From Cobetia amphilecti (GTDB lineage Bacteria > Pseudomonadota > Gammaproteobacteria > Pseudomonadales > Halomonadaceae), in the NCBI RefSeq assembly GCF_030010415.1, contig NZ_JASCSA010000012.1: DNA of 64,000 nucleotides; one strand, given 5' to 3'. The notes under the pieces were generated by a model. The model was not told where the DNA came from and did no database searches. It saw nothing but the letters and a program-made list of their open reading frames with translations. The stretch's first letter is position 1; each line of letters starts with the position of its first letter. Of this stretch, positions 45,206 through 52,767 are shown piece after piece. The translations under genes were made by a program, and so were the position numbers.

Positions 45206-45955
45206 TCATAACGTATCAGGCAGCCCCAGGTGGCCCTGATACAACCAATGGCGCACAAGGCGCGGTACCGCCTGACCGGCACTTTCGGCCAGCGGCAGCA
45301 CGCCGGGCTCGGCCAGTTCATCGGCATTCGGGTCGACCAGCACGATGGGGGCATCCAGCGGCGCTGCTGCATAGAGGTTGGACGCCGGCATGACCTTGAG
45401 CGAGGTGCCGACGATCAACAGCAGGTCGGCCTCGGCGGCGATCTCCTCGGCGACCGCATAGAGCGGCACCGCCTCACCGAACCACACCACGTCCGGGCGC
45501 AGCTGACTGCCCTTGTCACACAGGTCACCGAGGCGAATGCCACCACGCGGCAAGGGGTAGCGCAGGCCGTGGTCGACGCTGGAGCGCGCCTTGAGAATCT
45601 CGCCATGCAGGTGCACGACCTCGCGCGAGCCTGCTCGCTCGTGGAGGTCGTCGATGTTCTGGGTGATGACCGAGACGCGAAAGCCGTGCTGCTCCAGCTC
45701 AGCCAACGCCTTGTGGGCCGCGTTGGGCCTGGCGCGGCGTACCTGGGTGCGGCGGTCATCGTAGAAGCGCAGCACCTGCTGGGGGTCACGTCGGAAGGCC
45801 TGCGGTGTCGCGATGTCTTCCAGACGATGCTCTTCCCACAGGCCATCCTCGGCGCGGAAGGTGCGCAGGCCGCTCTCGGCGCTGATGCCGGCGCCACTCA
45901 ACACGACCAGGTGGCGTCCGTGACGTGCACCGGGGTCCTTGAAGCCTTCACTCAT
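45206..45955 (-). CDS. cobB: Sir2-family NAD-dependent protein deacylase (CobB-like)
   Basis: Removes acyl groups from lysines using NAD; in other bacteria CobB reactivates acetyl-CoA synthetase. The 249-residue product has VVLSGAGISAESGLRTFR, TQNIDDLHERAGS, catalytic HLHGE, GTSLKVMPASNL and VDPN. The Tyr-x-x-Arg signature of desuccinylating sirtuins is seen in RFYDDRRTQV. The zinc-finger region keeps only one cysteine (GDLCDKGS), so the structural zinc site is probably lost. It lies between aceK and the BASS gene. Confidence 0.9.
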   Translation of the reverse strand: MSEGFKDPGARHGRHLVVLSGAGISAESGLRTFRAEDGLWEEHRLEDIATPQAFRRDPQQVLRFYDDRRTQVRRARPNAAHKALAELEQHGFRVSVITQNIDDLHERAGSREVVHLHGEILKARSSVDHGLRYPLPRGGIRLGDLCDKGSQLRPDVVWFGEAVPLYAVAEEIAAEADLLLIVGTSLKVMPASNLYAAAPLDAPIVLVDPNADELAEPGVLPLAESAGQAVPRLVRHWLYQGHLGLPDTL

Positions 45956-46009
45956 CTAGCACTCTCTCTGGCGTTGGACAGAATCGAACAGCGGGCATGG
46001 CGATCACAC

Positions 46010-47788
46010 TCAGTCATCGATGAAATCCTGACTGCGATCGACACCGAAGCGCCGCTTGTTGCGATAGGGATAGACATCGATCACGCGCCCTTGCGCGATG
46101 GCGTCCTGCAGGCCACGCCACCAGCTGGCCTGGAAGATCTCGGGATGCAGCTCGTAGAACAGCTTGCGCAGCTGAATATCGGCAAACAGGAAGGGGCCGA
46201 ACTCCTCGGGGAAGATGTCGTTGGGCCCCACCGAATACCAGGGCTCGCTGGCCAGTTCCTGCTCAGGGTAACGTGCCTCGGGAATCTCACGGAAGTTGCA
46301 CTCGGTCAGGTAGCTGATCTCGTCGTAGTCATAGAAGACCACCCGCCCGTGGCGCGTGACGCCGAAGTTCTTGAGCAACATGTCGCCGGGGAAGATGTCA
46401 GCGGCAGCCAACTGCTTGATCGCATTACCATAATCATTGAGCACCGCGCGGGTTTCCTCGGCGTCACACTCCTCGAGATACAGGTTGAGCGGCGTCATCA
46501 TGCGCTCGGTGTAGCAGTGACGGATCAGCACCTTGTTGCCGCGCAGGCTGATCGACGAGCTGCACACCTCCAGCAACTCTTCGAGGCAGGCCGGGTCGAA
46601 GTGGTCCTTGCCGACGGTGAAGTTCGAGAATTCCTGCGTATCGGCCAGTCGCCCGACCCGATCATGACGTTTGACCAGCCGGTACTTCTCGCGCACCTGG
46701 TCACGACTCATGTCCTTGCCGGGGGCGAAGCGGTCCTTGATCAGCTTGAACACCAGCCGGTAACTGGGCAGCACGAAGACCGCCATCACCATGCCGCGCA
46801 CGCCTGGCGCGATGATGAACTGATCGGAGCGACTCGCCACATGCTGGTTGAGGCCGCGGAACAGCTCGGTCTTGCCATGCTTGTAGAAGCCGATGGCAGC
46901 GTACAGCTCGCCGATGGGCTTCTCGGGCATCAGGGTCTGCAGGAACCCGACCACCTCGCTGGGCACTTCGATCTCGACCTGAAAATAGGCCCGCGTGAAG
47001 GAGAAGATGATCGAGACCTCTTCCGGCTCGATGATCACGGTATCCAGATAGACGCCATCGCGCTCGGTATGCAGCACCGGCAACACCAGCGGCAGGGTCT
47101 GGCCGCCACCCTCGATGCGCCCGACCAGATAGGCCCCCTTGTTGCGATAGAAGACGCTGCGCAGCATCTCGAAGGCGGCGTCCGGCGCATCGCGCACCGC
47201 CTCAGGCAGCGTCGCGAGCAACATCTCGGCGCCCAGCGTCACATCGCGCCCCTGGTGCTCGAAGGCGATCCCCAGCGGCGCCTCGTTGAGCACGGATTCG
47301 AGTGCCCCGGCCCAGTCACCCTCGACCGGAACCCGATGACTGATGCTCAAGCCGGAATGGCGTGCCGGCCCCTGGCGGGATGGCGAGACGAACATCCAGT
47401 CGTCGCGGATGTGGCGATGGGAAAACACGCTGCAGAAGATGGAGTTGTAGAAGGTCTCGGCCAGCTTGTAGTCAAGGCGTTGATCGATCAGCGCCATGTA
47501 CTGCCGCTTGGCCTCGCCCCACAGGGTGCATTCGCACAGGCGGTCGGGCTCGAAGGCACGCTCCAGCCGCTCCATGGTGGCGGCGACCTTCTCGTCATAG
47601 AGGTTGATACGCGCGGCGGAGGCCTGCTGGGCTTCCCGCCAGTCGGCCTCGATGAAGCGTCGCCGCGCATCACTGGAAATCTGCTTGAAGCGTGATCGAT
47701 ATTCATCGAAGCCATGCAACACGGTCGCCGCCAGTCGCTGGCCCTGCTGACCATTGCCGCGCTCGTCACTGTCCACATCATTGCCCAT
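46010..47788 (-). CDS. aceK: isocitrate dehydrogenase kinase/phosphatase AceK
   Basis: Bifunctional enzyme that phosphorylates and dephosphorylates isocitrate dehydrogenase to direct carbon into the glyoxylate shunt during growth on acetate. The 592-residue product resembles E. coli AceK throughout, including the kinase-fold region with KHGKTELFRGL, RGMVMAVFVLPSYRLVFKLIKDRFAPGK, MLLKNFGVTRHGRVVFYDYDEISYL and PEEFGPFL. AGGGAGG precedes the ATG. aceA and aceB are not adjacent, unlike in E. coli. Confidence 0.97.
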   Translation of the reverse strand: MGNDVDSDERGNGQQGQRLAATVLHGFDEYRSRFKQISSDARRRFIEADWREAQQASAARINLYDEKVAATMERLERAFEPDRLCECTLWGEAKRQYMALIDQRLDYKLAETFYNSIFCSVFSHRHIRDDWMFVSPSRQGPARHSGLSISHRVPVEGDWAGALESVLNEAPLGIAFEHQGRDVTLGAEMLLATLPEAVRDAPDAAFEMLRSVFYRNKGAYLVGRIEGGGQTLPLVLPVLHTERDGVYLDTVIIEPEEVSIIFSFTRAYFQVEIEVPSEVVGFLQTLMPEKPIGELYAAIGFYKHGKTELFRGLNQHVASRSDQFIIAPGVRGMVMAVFVLPSYRLVFKLIKDRFAPGKDMSRDQVREKYRLVKRHDRVGRLADTQEFSNFTVGKDHFDPACLEELLEVCSSSISLRGNKVLIRHCYTERMMTPLNLYLEECDAEETRAVLNDYGNAIKQLAAADIFPGDMLLKNFGVTRHGRVVFYDYDEISYLTECNFREIPEARYPEQELASEPWYSVGPNDIFPEEFGPFLFADIQLRKLFYELHPEIFQASWWRGLQDAIAQGRVIDVYPYRNKRRFGVDRSQDFIDD

Positions 47789-47945
47789 CGCCGCCTCCCT
47801 GCCCTTCAGTCACCTGACATGACCAAAGCATGCGGACTGTCGCGCCAGCAAGCGAGACGACAATGGTCGCGGGCCTTCAACCCTGACTCACGCTACCTGC
47901 GCCATCCACCAGGGCCGGGATGGCAGCAGACCGCCTGAAACGCAG

Positions 47946-47973
47946 AACGCCACCCCGCAAGCGAGGTGGCGTT
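47946..47973 (-). terminator. short hairpin after ttcA
   Basis: AACGCCACC and GGTGGCGTT pair across a small C/G-containing loop about 35 bases beyond the ttcA stop (minus strand). No T-tract on the minus strand. Confidence 0.5.
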
Positions 47974-48006
47974 CATGATGTCTGACGACGGCCGGGGGCG
48001 CGTGGC

Positions 48007-48972
48007 TTACAGCTCATGCCCCAGCGAGGCCGCCGAGTCGGCCAGCGGCTTGACGCGGCGCTCGGCCTCGAACAGGTCATCGGCCATGCCGGCCTGCTCG
48101 GAACTCATGTCCAGCGCATCGATGCGCGATGCCTGGAAGCGGTCACGCTGCTCATCCAGGCCGGCGAAATCGAACAGGTCGCGGTCTGCCAGATGTGACG
48201 GTGCCACCGAGGTGACAGCATGGAACATTGTTTCCAGCCGCCCCGGATGCTTCTTCTCCCAGTCCTGCAGCATCTCCTTGACCACCTGACGCTGCAGATT
48301 CTCCTGCGAGCCGCACAGGTTGCAGGGGATGATCGGAAACTCGCGTGCGTTGGAATAGGCCTCGATATCGGACTCACGGCAATAGGCCAGCGGACGAATC
48401 ACGATATGGCGCTGGTCATCGGAGAGCAGCTTGGGCGGCATCGTCTTGAGCTTGCCACCGAAGAACATGTTCAGGAACAGCGTCTCGAGGATGTCATCGC
48501 GGTGGTGGCCGAGGGCGATCTTGGTCGCGCCGATCTCGGCGGCGAAGCCATACAGCGAGCCGCGACGCAGGCGCGAGCACAGCCCGCAGGTCGTCTTGCC
48601 CTCCGGCACCTTCTCCTTGACGATGGAATAGGTGTCGCGCTCGAGAATGTGGTACTCGACGCCCACCGACTCGAGCCATGCCGGCAGCACATGTTCCGGG
48701 AAGCCGGGCTGCTTCTGATCGAGATTCACTGCCACCAGCGTGAACTGCACCGGCGCATTGCGCTGCAGGTTCATCAGGATATCCAGCATGGTGTAGGAAT
48801 CCTTGCCCCCGGACAGGCACACCATCACCTTGTCACCATCACGGATCATGCCGTAATCGGTGATGGCGGTACCGACATTGCGCCGCAGGCGCTTCTGCAA
48901 CTTGTTCAGTTCGCGCTTGGCAGTGGCCGCATCAGTGGGGCTGGACGAAAGCTCGCTATCGGGTGTGAACAT
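48007..48972 (-). CDS. ttcA: tRNA 2-thiocytidine(32) synthetase TtcA
   Basis: [4Fe-4S] enzyme that thiolates C32 of certain tRNAs using ATP and sulfur from IscS. The 321-residue product has the PP-loop VCLSGGKDSYTMLDIL, cluster-binding CGLCSRLRRGSLY and IIPCNLCGSQENLQRQ, and GHHRDDILETLFLNMFFGGKLKTMPPKL. Its need for sulfur and an Fe-S cluster ties it to the reduced isc locus. Confidence 0.96.
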   Translation of the reverse strand: MFTPDSELSSSPTDAATAKRELNKLQKRLRRNVGTAITDYGMIRDGDKVMVCLSGGKDSYTMLDILMNLQRNAPVQFTLVAVNLDQKQPGFPEHVLPAWLESVGVEYHILERDTYSIVKEKVPEGKTTCGLCSRLRRGSLYGFAAEIGATKIALGHHRDDILETLFLNMFFGGKLKTMPPKLLSDDQRHIVIRPLAYCRESDIEAYSNAREFPIIPCNLCGSQENLQRQVVKEMLQDWEKKHPGRLETMFHAVTSVAPSHLADRDLFDFAGLDEQRDRFQASRIDALDMSSEQAGMADDLFEAERRVKPLADSAASLGHEL

Positions 48973-49102
48973 GGGGCATCAGGCTGGCAGTTTGGAAGGG
49001 CGCACAGTCTAGCATTGGCCAGTAGACGGTCACAGAGGCAGCGTGCTTCAGGCGGGGGTGCCTGCCCCTGTCGGGCCAGGTAGCGTGACGCCGACGCAAG
49101 AT

Positions 49103-49135
49103 ACGCCAACGCCCGCAGTCAGCGGGCGTTGGCGT
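49103..49135 (-). terminator. 14-bp hairpin between small membrane gene and ttcA
   Basis: ACGCCAACGCCCGC and GCGGGCGTTGGCGT flank AGTCA. On the minus strand it follows the small membrane gene by about 80 bases and precedes ttcA by about 130. Confidence 0.6.
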
Positions 49136-49184
49136 GTGGCATGCGCCGTGGGGAACAGCGGCGCTTGCGCGGACTCCCTGCAAG

Positions 49185-49232
49185 CTAGAAAAGGCGCAAG
49201 CTAGAAAAGGCGCAGGCTAGAACAGGCGCAGA
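49185..49232. repeat. three tandem copies of a 16-bp unit
   Basis: Unit CTAGAAAAGGCGCAAG occurs three times (49185-49200, 49201-49216, 49217-49232), the last with a few changes. The third copy contains the stop codon of the small membrane gene. Confidence 0.9.
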
Positions 49233-49438
49233 ACTTCCAGATAGCGGATCACCACCCCGCCCAGCATCACGAGGATACCGAAACGTTGCAGTCTGAATTC
49301 AAGCGCAGTGAGCGCAAGCTTGCGTGACCAGAACATCAGCACACCGCGCATGTCCTGTGTCCGGCGAATATAGAGGCCGTAGGCAAACAGCACGATGGCC
49401 AGGCCAAGAATCAACAGCGTATTGGTCGCGATCAGCAT
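49217..49438 (-). CDS. small two-helix membrane protein, function unknown
   Basis: A 73-residue hydrophobic product that I do not recognise. It has two predicted membrane helices (about 3-21, IATNTLLILGLAIVLFAYG; and about 50-66, FGILVMLGGVVIRYL) separated by a basic loop with RRTQDMRG and FWSRKLALTALEFRLQR. GAGGTGCGAC lies before this ATG, supporting real translation. The ATG at 49486 would add 16 residues without a ribosome-binding site. Its end falls inside a 16-bp tandem repeat. Confidence 0.65.
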   Translation of the reverse strand: MLIATNTLLILGLAIVLFAYGLYIRRTQDMRGVLMFWSRKLALTALEFRLQRFGILVMLGGVVIRYLEVLRLF

Positions 49439-49971
49439 GTCGCACCTCGTGGGCAAGTACCCCTGAGTCATAAGGAAGGCAATCACGGGCGGATGCCTTA
49501 TCTGAAGCCGGGCCCCGAGCAGATGCCCGGGGCCCGACAGTCATCACCTGGCGCAGTGATGACGATCCTGAAGAGAATGATTCCGTCCTCAGGCCTGACA
49601 GAGGCTGGCTGACAGCAGGTCCGTATCACGCGTGGCCTTTGCTCGCTGTCGCCGCTTCATTATGGTTATCAAAGCTGCTCGGTCTTGCATCCTGCATGGC
49701 TTGGCCGTCCTGCTGGCCGGTAGTGCACTGGCGTGTAATCAGAGCCGACCTCTCGCCGCAGTGGGCGTGTCGTATGGGTGCCAGTGTGGACAAAGGCAGT
49801 GAGCCGGGCCATTGGACATTCCGGCAACAGACCTTGGAATAATAGCCTTGAGGATGATGTCGGCTGATGAGACGTCTGATACCGGGCCTGACACTCATCC
49901 AGCGCCTACTCAGGCCCCTGACATAATCCCCTGCCAGAGCACCTGCCATAAGCTCCTGACATAAGCCCCGC
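49439..49971. other. 533-base region without a supported gene
   Basis: Between the exonuclease gene and the small membrane gene (both minus) I find no credible coding sequence; the open frames present look like random GC-rich sequence. The region contains the hairpin at 49509-49536. Close to the exonuclease stop, a run of degenerate CCTGACATAA/CCTGCCATAA-like units appears at about 49917-49966. Confidence 0.5.
49509..49536. terminator. GC-rich hairpin upstream of the small membrane gene
   Basis: CGGGCCCCG and CGGGGCCCG pair (9 bp) around a 10-base loop. Role unclear. Confidence 0.4.
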
Positions 49972-50616
49972 TCAGGCCTGGCTGGCCAGCGAGGGCGACA
50001 GCGGTGCCTGCATCAGGCGCTGCGCCATCAGCGCACTGGTCACGGCGTCCCCAAGCGCGCTGTGGCGACCGATCACCGGCACGCCCAGGGCATCGGCCAT
50101 CGCCTCGAAGCGCAGGTCCGGGGCGGCGTCCGGCTGCTCATGCTTGCAGCGCCGGACGTAATCGCGCGCCAGATCATGACGCTGGTTGGGCAGATCAAAG
50201 CCGAAGCGTGGCCGCAGGTGGCGGTTGATCACCGCGACATCGAAATCGATGCACCAGCCCACCAGCGGACGATTGCCGATGAACTCCAGCAGCTGTCGCA
50301 GTGCATCGCCCAGCGCTTCTCCGCCATGCAGATCGATACCGCGCAGACGATGGATGCGGATCGAGTCGCCCTGCAGACCTTGCGGGCATTGCAGATAGAG
50401 CGACAGCGCGCTGGAGGTATGGATATGGCGCGCATCGAAACGCACCGCCGCCAGCGAGACCAGCTCGGCGTGGCCGACATCGAGACTGGTGGTCTCACAG
50501 TCCAGCGCCACACGCTCCCCGCCCCGCTCGGCGGCATGCCAGGGACGAAAGAGCTCGGCAAACTCGCCCTGCGCATGACGACGACGATCACTGGCGCGTC
50601 TCAGTTGTTCGAACAT
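49972..50616 (-). CDS. DnaQ-family 3'-5' exonuclease
   Basis: A 214-residue exonuclease-fold protein. The DEDDh catalytic motifs are visible: VALDCETTSLD (Exo I, about 37), LVGWCIDFDVAVINRHL (Exo II) and GRHSALGDAVTSALM (Exo III with His and Asp). It lacks the extra domains of DNA polymerase III epsilon. In related genera such a gene sits next to a DUF294 protein and acetate uptake genes, as here, but no role in acetate metabolism has been shown to my knowledge. Confidence 0.9.
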   Translation of the reverse strand: MFEQLRRASDRRRHAQGEFAELFRPWHAAERGGERVALDCETTSLDVGHAELVSLAAVRFDARHIHTSSALSLYLQCPQGLQGDSIRIHRLRGIDLHGGEALGDALRQLLEFIGNRPLVGWCIDFDVAVINRHLRPRFGFDLPNQRHDLARDYVRRCKHEQPDAAPDLRFEAMADALGVPVIGRHSALGDAVTSALMAQRLMQAPLSPSLASQA

Positions 50617-50644
50617 GCCACCTCCCCTCGGCCCTGAGGCCGGT

Positions 50645-52615
50645 TCAGTATTCCAGGTGATAACGATGTGACAGGCGCTGCTTGAAGTCCTTGACCCGAC
50701 TCAGGGCATCGCGCAATAGATCACGCTCCAACGAGGACAACGACTGGGTGATGATCAGGTTGCGACTCCCCGCCTCCCGCGCCGCCGTGGTCTTGTCCTG
50801 GCCATCCCTTCGCGAGTCGCTGGCCCCGCCGGCGGCAGCGCCATGTTCGTCCTCTTCCAGATGGCGCAGCTGCTGGCGCAGACGCAACTCGGCAAACAGC
50901 GACAGTGCCTCGGCAAGGTCGGCGCTGTCGCTGGCCTCGATACGCCCATCACTGACCAGCGCCTCAAGCCGCGCGAAGGTGCCGGTGGCCATCACTCCGC
51001 GTTCCAGCGCCATGGTGCGAACGCCATGCACGATGGGGAAGATGCCGCCCTTCTTGATATCGATGCCGTGACGCGGCGAGCGCAAGGAGCCGAACAGCGT
51101 CAGCGGGGTCGAGAAATGCAGCGCCGGGCGCGCGAAGTGCGACAGCAGCAGTTCATCGCGCGTGGCGTGGCGCACCAGGTGACCGCGCAAGCTGTCGACC
51201 AGCGCTTCATTGCCGCCGCTGGCGCGCGCATCGAAGACGATGGCCAGATTCATCAGCGCCTCGCCATCGCGTCCGGCGCACCAGCGTGCGATCTTGCCGC
51301 GCCAGCGCGACTCGGTGGCGACCCACTCCGGATTGGAGACCATGATGTTGCCCGGGCATGGTGGATAGCCGAGACCCGCCAGGGCGTCACTGAAGCGCTG
51401 CAGGGTGTCCTCGTTTTCGGGCCACTGGTGGCCATCGGCGATGATCAGCCCATTGTCCTGATCGGTCTTGAGGATCTGTTCGCCGCGCCCTTCGCTTCCC
51501 ATCAGCATCAGGCAACTCGAGGCCCGGTGCTCCTCCTCCACCAGCATGGCGAAGGTGCGCTCGATCAGGCGCCCGTTGAGCGCACTCAACAGCGCCATCG
51601 CATGGCGCATGTGGACTCCCTGCATCGCCAGCGCCCTGACCATTTCCGGCAGACGCGCACTGGCCTGCTCAAGCGCTGCCATGTCAGAGGCGCGCTCGAT
51701 CTCGAGACTCACCAGCTGACTGCGATTGGAGAAGAACCCCAGCACGTCGGTCAGCTCGATGACCCCGACGACCGCCGCGTCAGGCGTCAGGCGCTCCTTG
51801 ACCACGACCCGCGCGACCCGGTGGCGAGTCATCTGCACCAGCGCCTGGAACAGATATTCCTCCGCCGTGACCGCCACCAGCGCAAAGCTGCCCAGCGAGG
51901 CGAGCGGATGATTGGCAGCCAAGCCCTGAATCACCAGCGCATTGAGCAGGTCCGTGCGTGTCACCACGCCCTGACGCCCCTCGACAGTGATGATCAGGCT
52001 GTCCGCCCCCGCCGTCTGCATGGCCTTGACGCCCTGCTCGATGCTGGCGCTGGCCGCCAGCTTGAGCGGCGGACGCATGCAGTCCATCACCCGCGCCAGC
52101 ATGAAGCCCGCCTGGTCGCGACTCGCGCCCTGACGGGTGTCACGCTGCGCTGCCAGCAGCCGCGCCTTGTCACTCAGGCTGTGCTGGAAGTACTCACCGA
52201 AGGCAGGACACTCGTCGCACAGCGAGAGGAACAGCTGTGCGGGCAGCTGGTAGCACAGCGTCTCCTGCTCGCAGACGAAGCGGGTGCGGCAATGGCCATT
52301 GAGCAGCGTCAGCGCCCCGAACAGGTCCCCCGCGGTGTAATGGCCGATGCGCAGGCTGACCCAGGCATCCAGTCCCTCGCGCTGCGCCTTGTCGAGCGTG
52401 GCGGCGTCCGGCAGTGCCGAATCGGCGGCCAGTTCCGCCACCTCGCCCTTGTGAATGATGTAGACCGCCTCACCGACGGCCCCCGGCACCAGCGGCTGCG
52501 CCAGTGCCTCGAAATAGTGAAGGTCCACCCCTTCGGCCAGCCGTTGCCGAAGACGCTCATCCAGCAGACTGAACGGCGGCTCCTCGAACGCGATATCCAC
52601 CAGTGACGCTTGCAT
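50645..52615 (-). CDS. cNMP-binding/CBS/DUF294 nucleotidyltransferase-like protein
   Basis: A 656-residue multi-domain signalling protein. Order: cyclic-nucleotide-binding-like domain (about 15-140, VYIIHKGEVAEL...GDLFGALTLLNG), a CBS-domain pair (about 175-300), then a DUF294 nucleotidyltransferase-like domain with CLMLMGSEGRGEQILKTDQDNGLI and the DUF294 C-terminal helical domain. The GSEGR...TDQD motif is the signature of GlnD-like nucleotidyltransferases. GGGGAG precedes the chosen ATG. The exonuclease gene follows 28 bases downstream. Such proteins are regularly linked to acetate symporters. Confidence 0.92.
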   Translation of the reverse strand: MQASLVDIAFEEPPFSLLDERLRQRLAEGVDLHYFEALAQPLVPGAVGEAVYIIHKGEVAELAADSALPDAATLDKAQREGLDAWVSLRIGHYTAGDLFGALTLLNGHCRTRFVCEQETLCYQLPAQLFLSLCDECPAFGEYFQHSLSDKARLLAAQRDTRQGASRDQAGFMLARVMDCMRPPLKLAASASIEQGVKAMQTAGADSLIITVEGRQGVVTRTDLLNALVIQGLAANHPLASLGSFALVAVTAEEYLFQALVQMTRHRVARVVVKERLTPDAAVVGVIELTDVLGFFSNRSQLVSLEIERASDMAALEQASARLPEMVRALAMQGVHMRHAMALLSALNGRLIERTFAMLVEEEHRASSCLMLMGSEGRGEQILKTDQDNGLIIADGHQWPENEDTLQRFSDALAGLGYPPCPGNIMVSNPEWVATESRWRGKIARWCAGRDGEALMNLAIVFDARASGGNEALVDSLRGHLVRHATRDELLLSHFARPALHFSTPLTLFGSLRSPRHGIDIKKGGIFPIVHGVRTMALERGVMATGTFARLEALVSDGRIEASDSADLAEALSLFAELRLRQQLRHLEEDEHGAAAGGASDSRRDGQDKTTAAREAGSRNLIITQSLSSLERDLLRDALSRVKDFKQRLSHRYHLEY

Positions 52616-52714
52616 GACAGCGACTCCCCTCTGCACGTGCAGCGCTGATCGATGCACGAGCCCTCAAACCACGAGGCCCCGCCTGCAGGTGCAAGACGGG
52701 GCTTCGGGAAACGG

Positions 52715-52756
52715 GGGCCTGTTCGCGCCGATGCTGCGTGCTGCGCGAACAGGCCC
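52715..52756 (-). terminator. 14-bp hairpin after the symporter gene
   Basis: GGGCCTGTTCGCGC and GCGCGAACAGGCCC form a perfect stem with a 14-base loop, just beyond the symporter stop on the minus strand. A second, smaller GCCCCG/CGGGGC stem lies at about 52674-52701. Confidence 0.6.
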
Positions 52757-52767
52757 TGCTGCCTGAA

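Noticed and set aside
45230..47695. An 821-codon open frame on the plus strand
   Set aside because: It is antisense to the sirtuin gene and aceK, both clearly real by motif content. Its product has no recognisable domain; such shadows are common in GC-rich genes.
49626..49949. A 107-codon open frame in the region without genes
   Set aside because: No ribosome-binding site, no hydrophobic or domain pattern, and arginine/histidine-rich random-looking sequence.
49917..49966. Possible CRISPR-like repeats (CCTGACATAA-type units)
   Set aside because: Units are only 10-13 bases, degenerate and without spacer-sized gaps; no cas gene nearby.
50843..52606. A 587-codon open frame on the plus strand
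   Set aside because: Antisense to the DUF294 gene, whose domains are intact. No ribosome-binding site or known motif.
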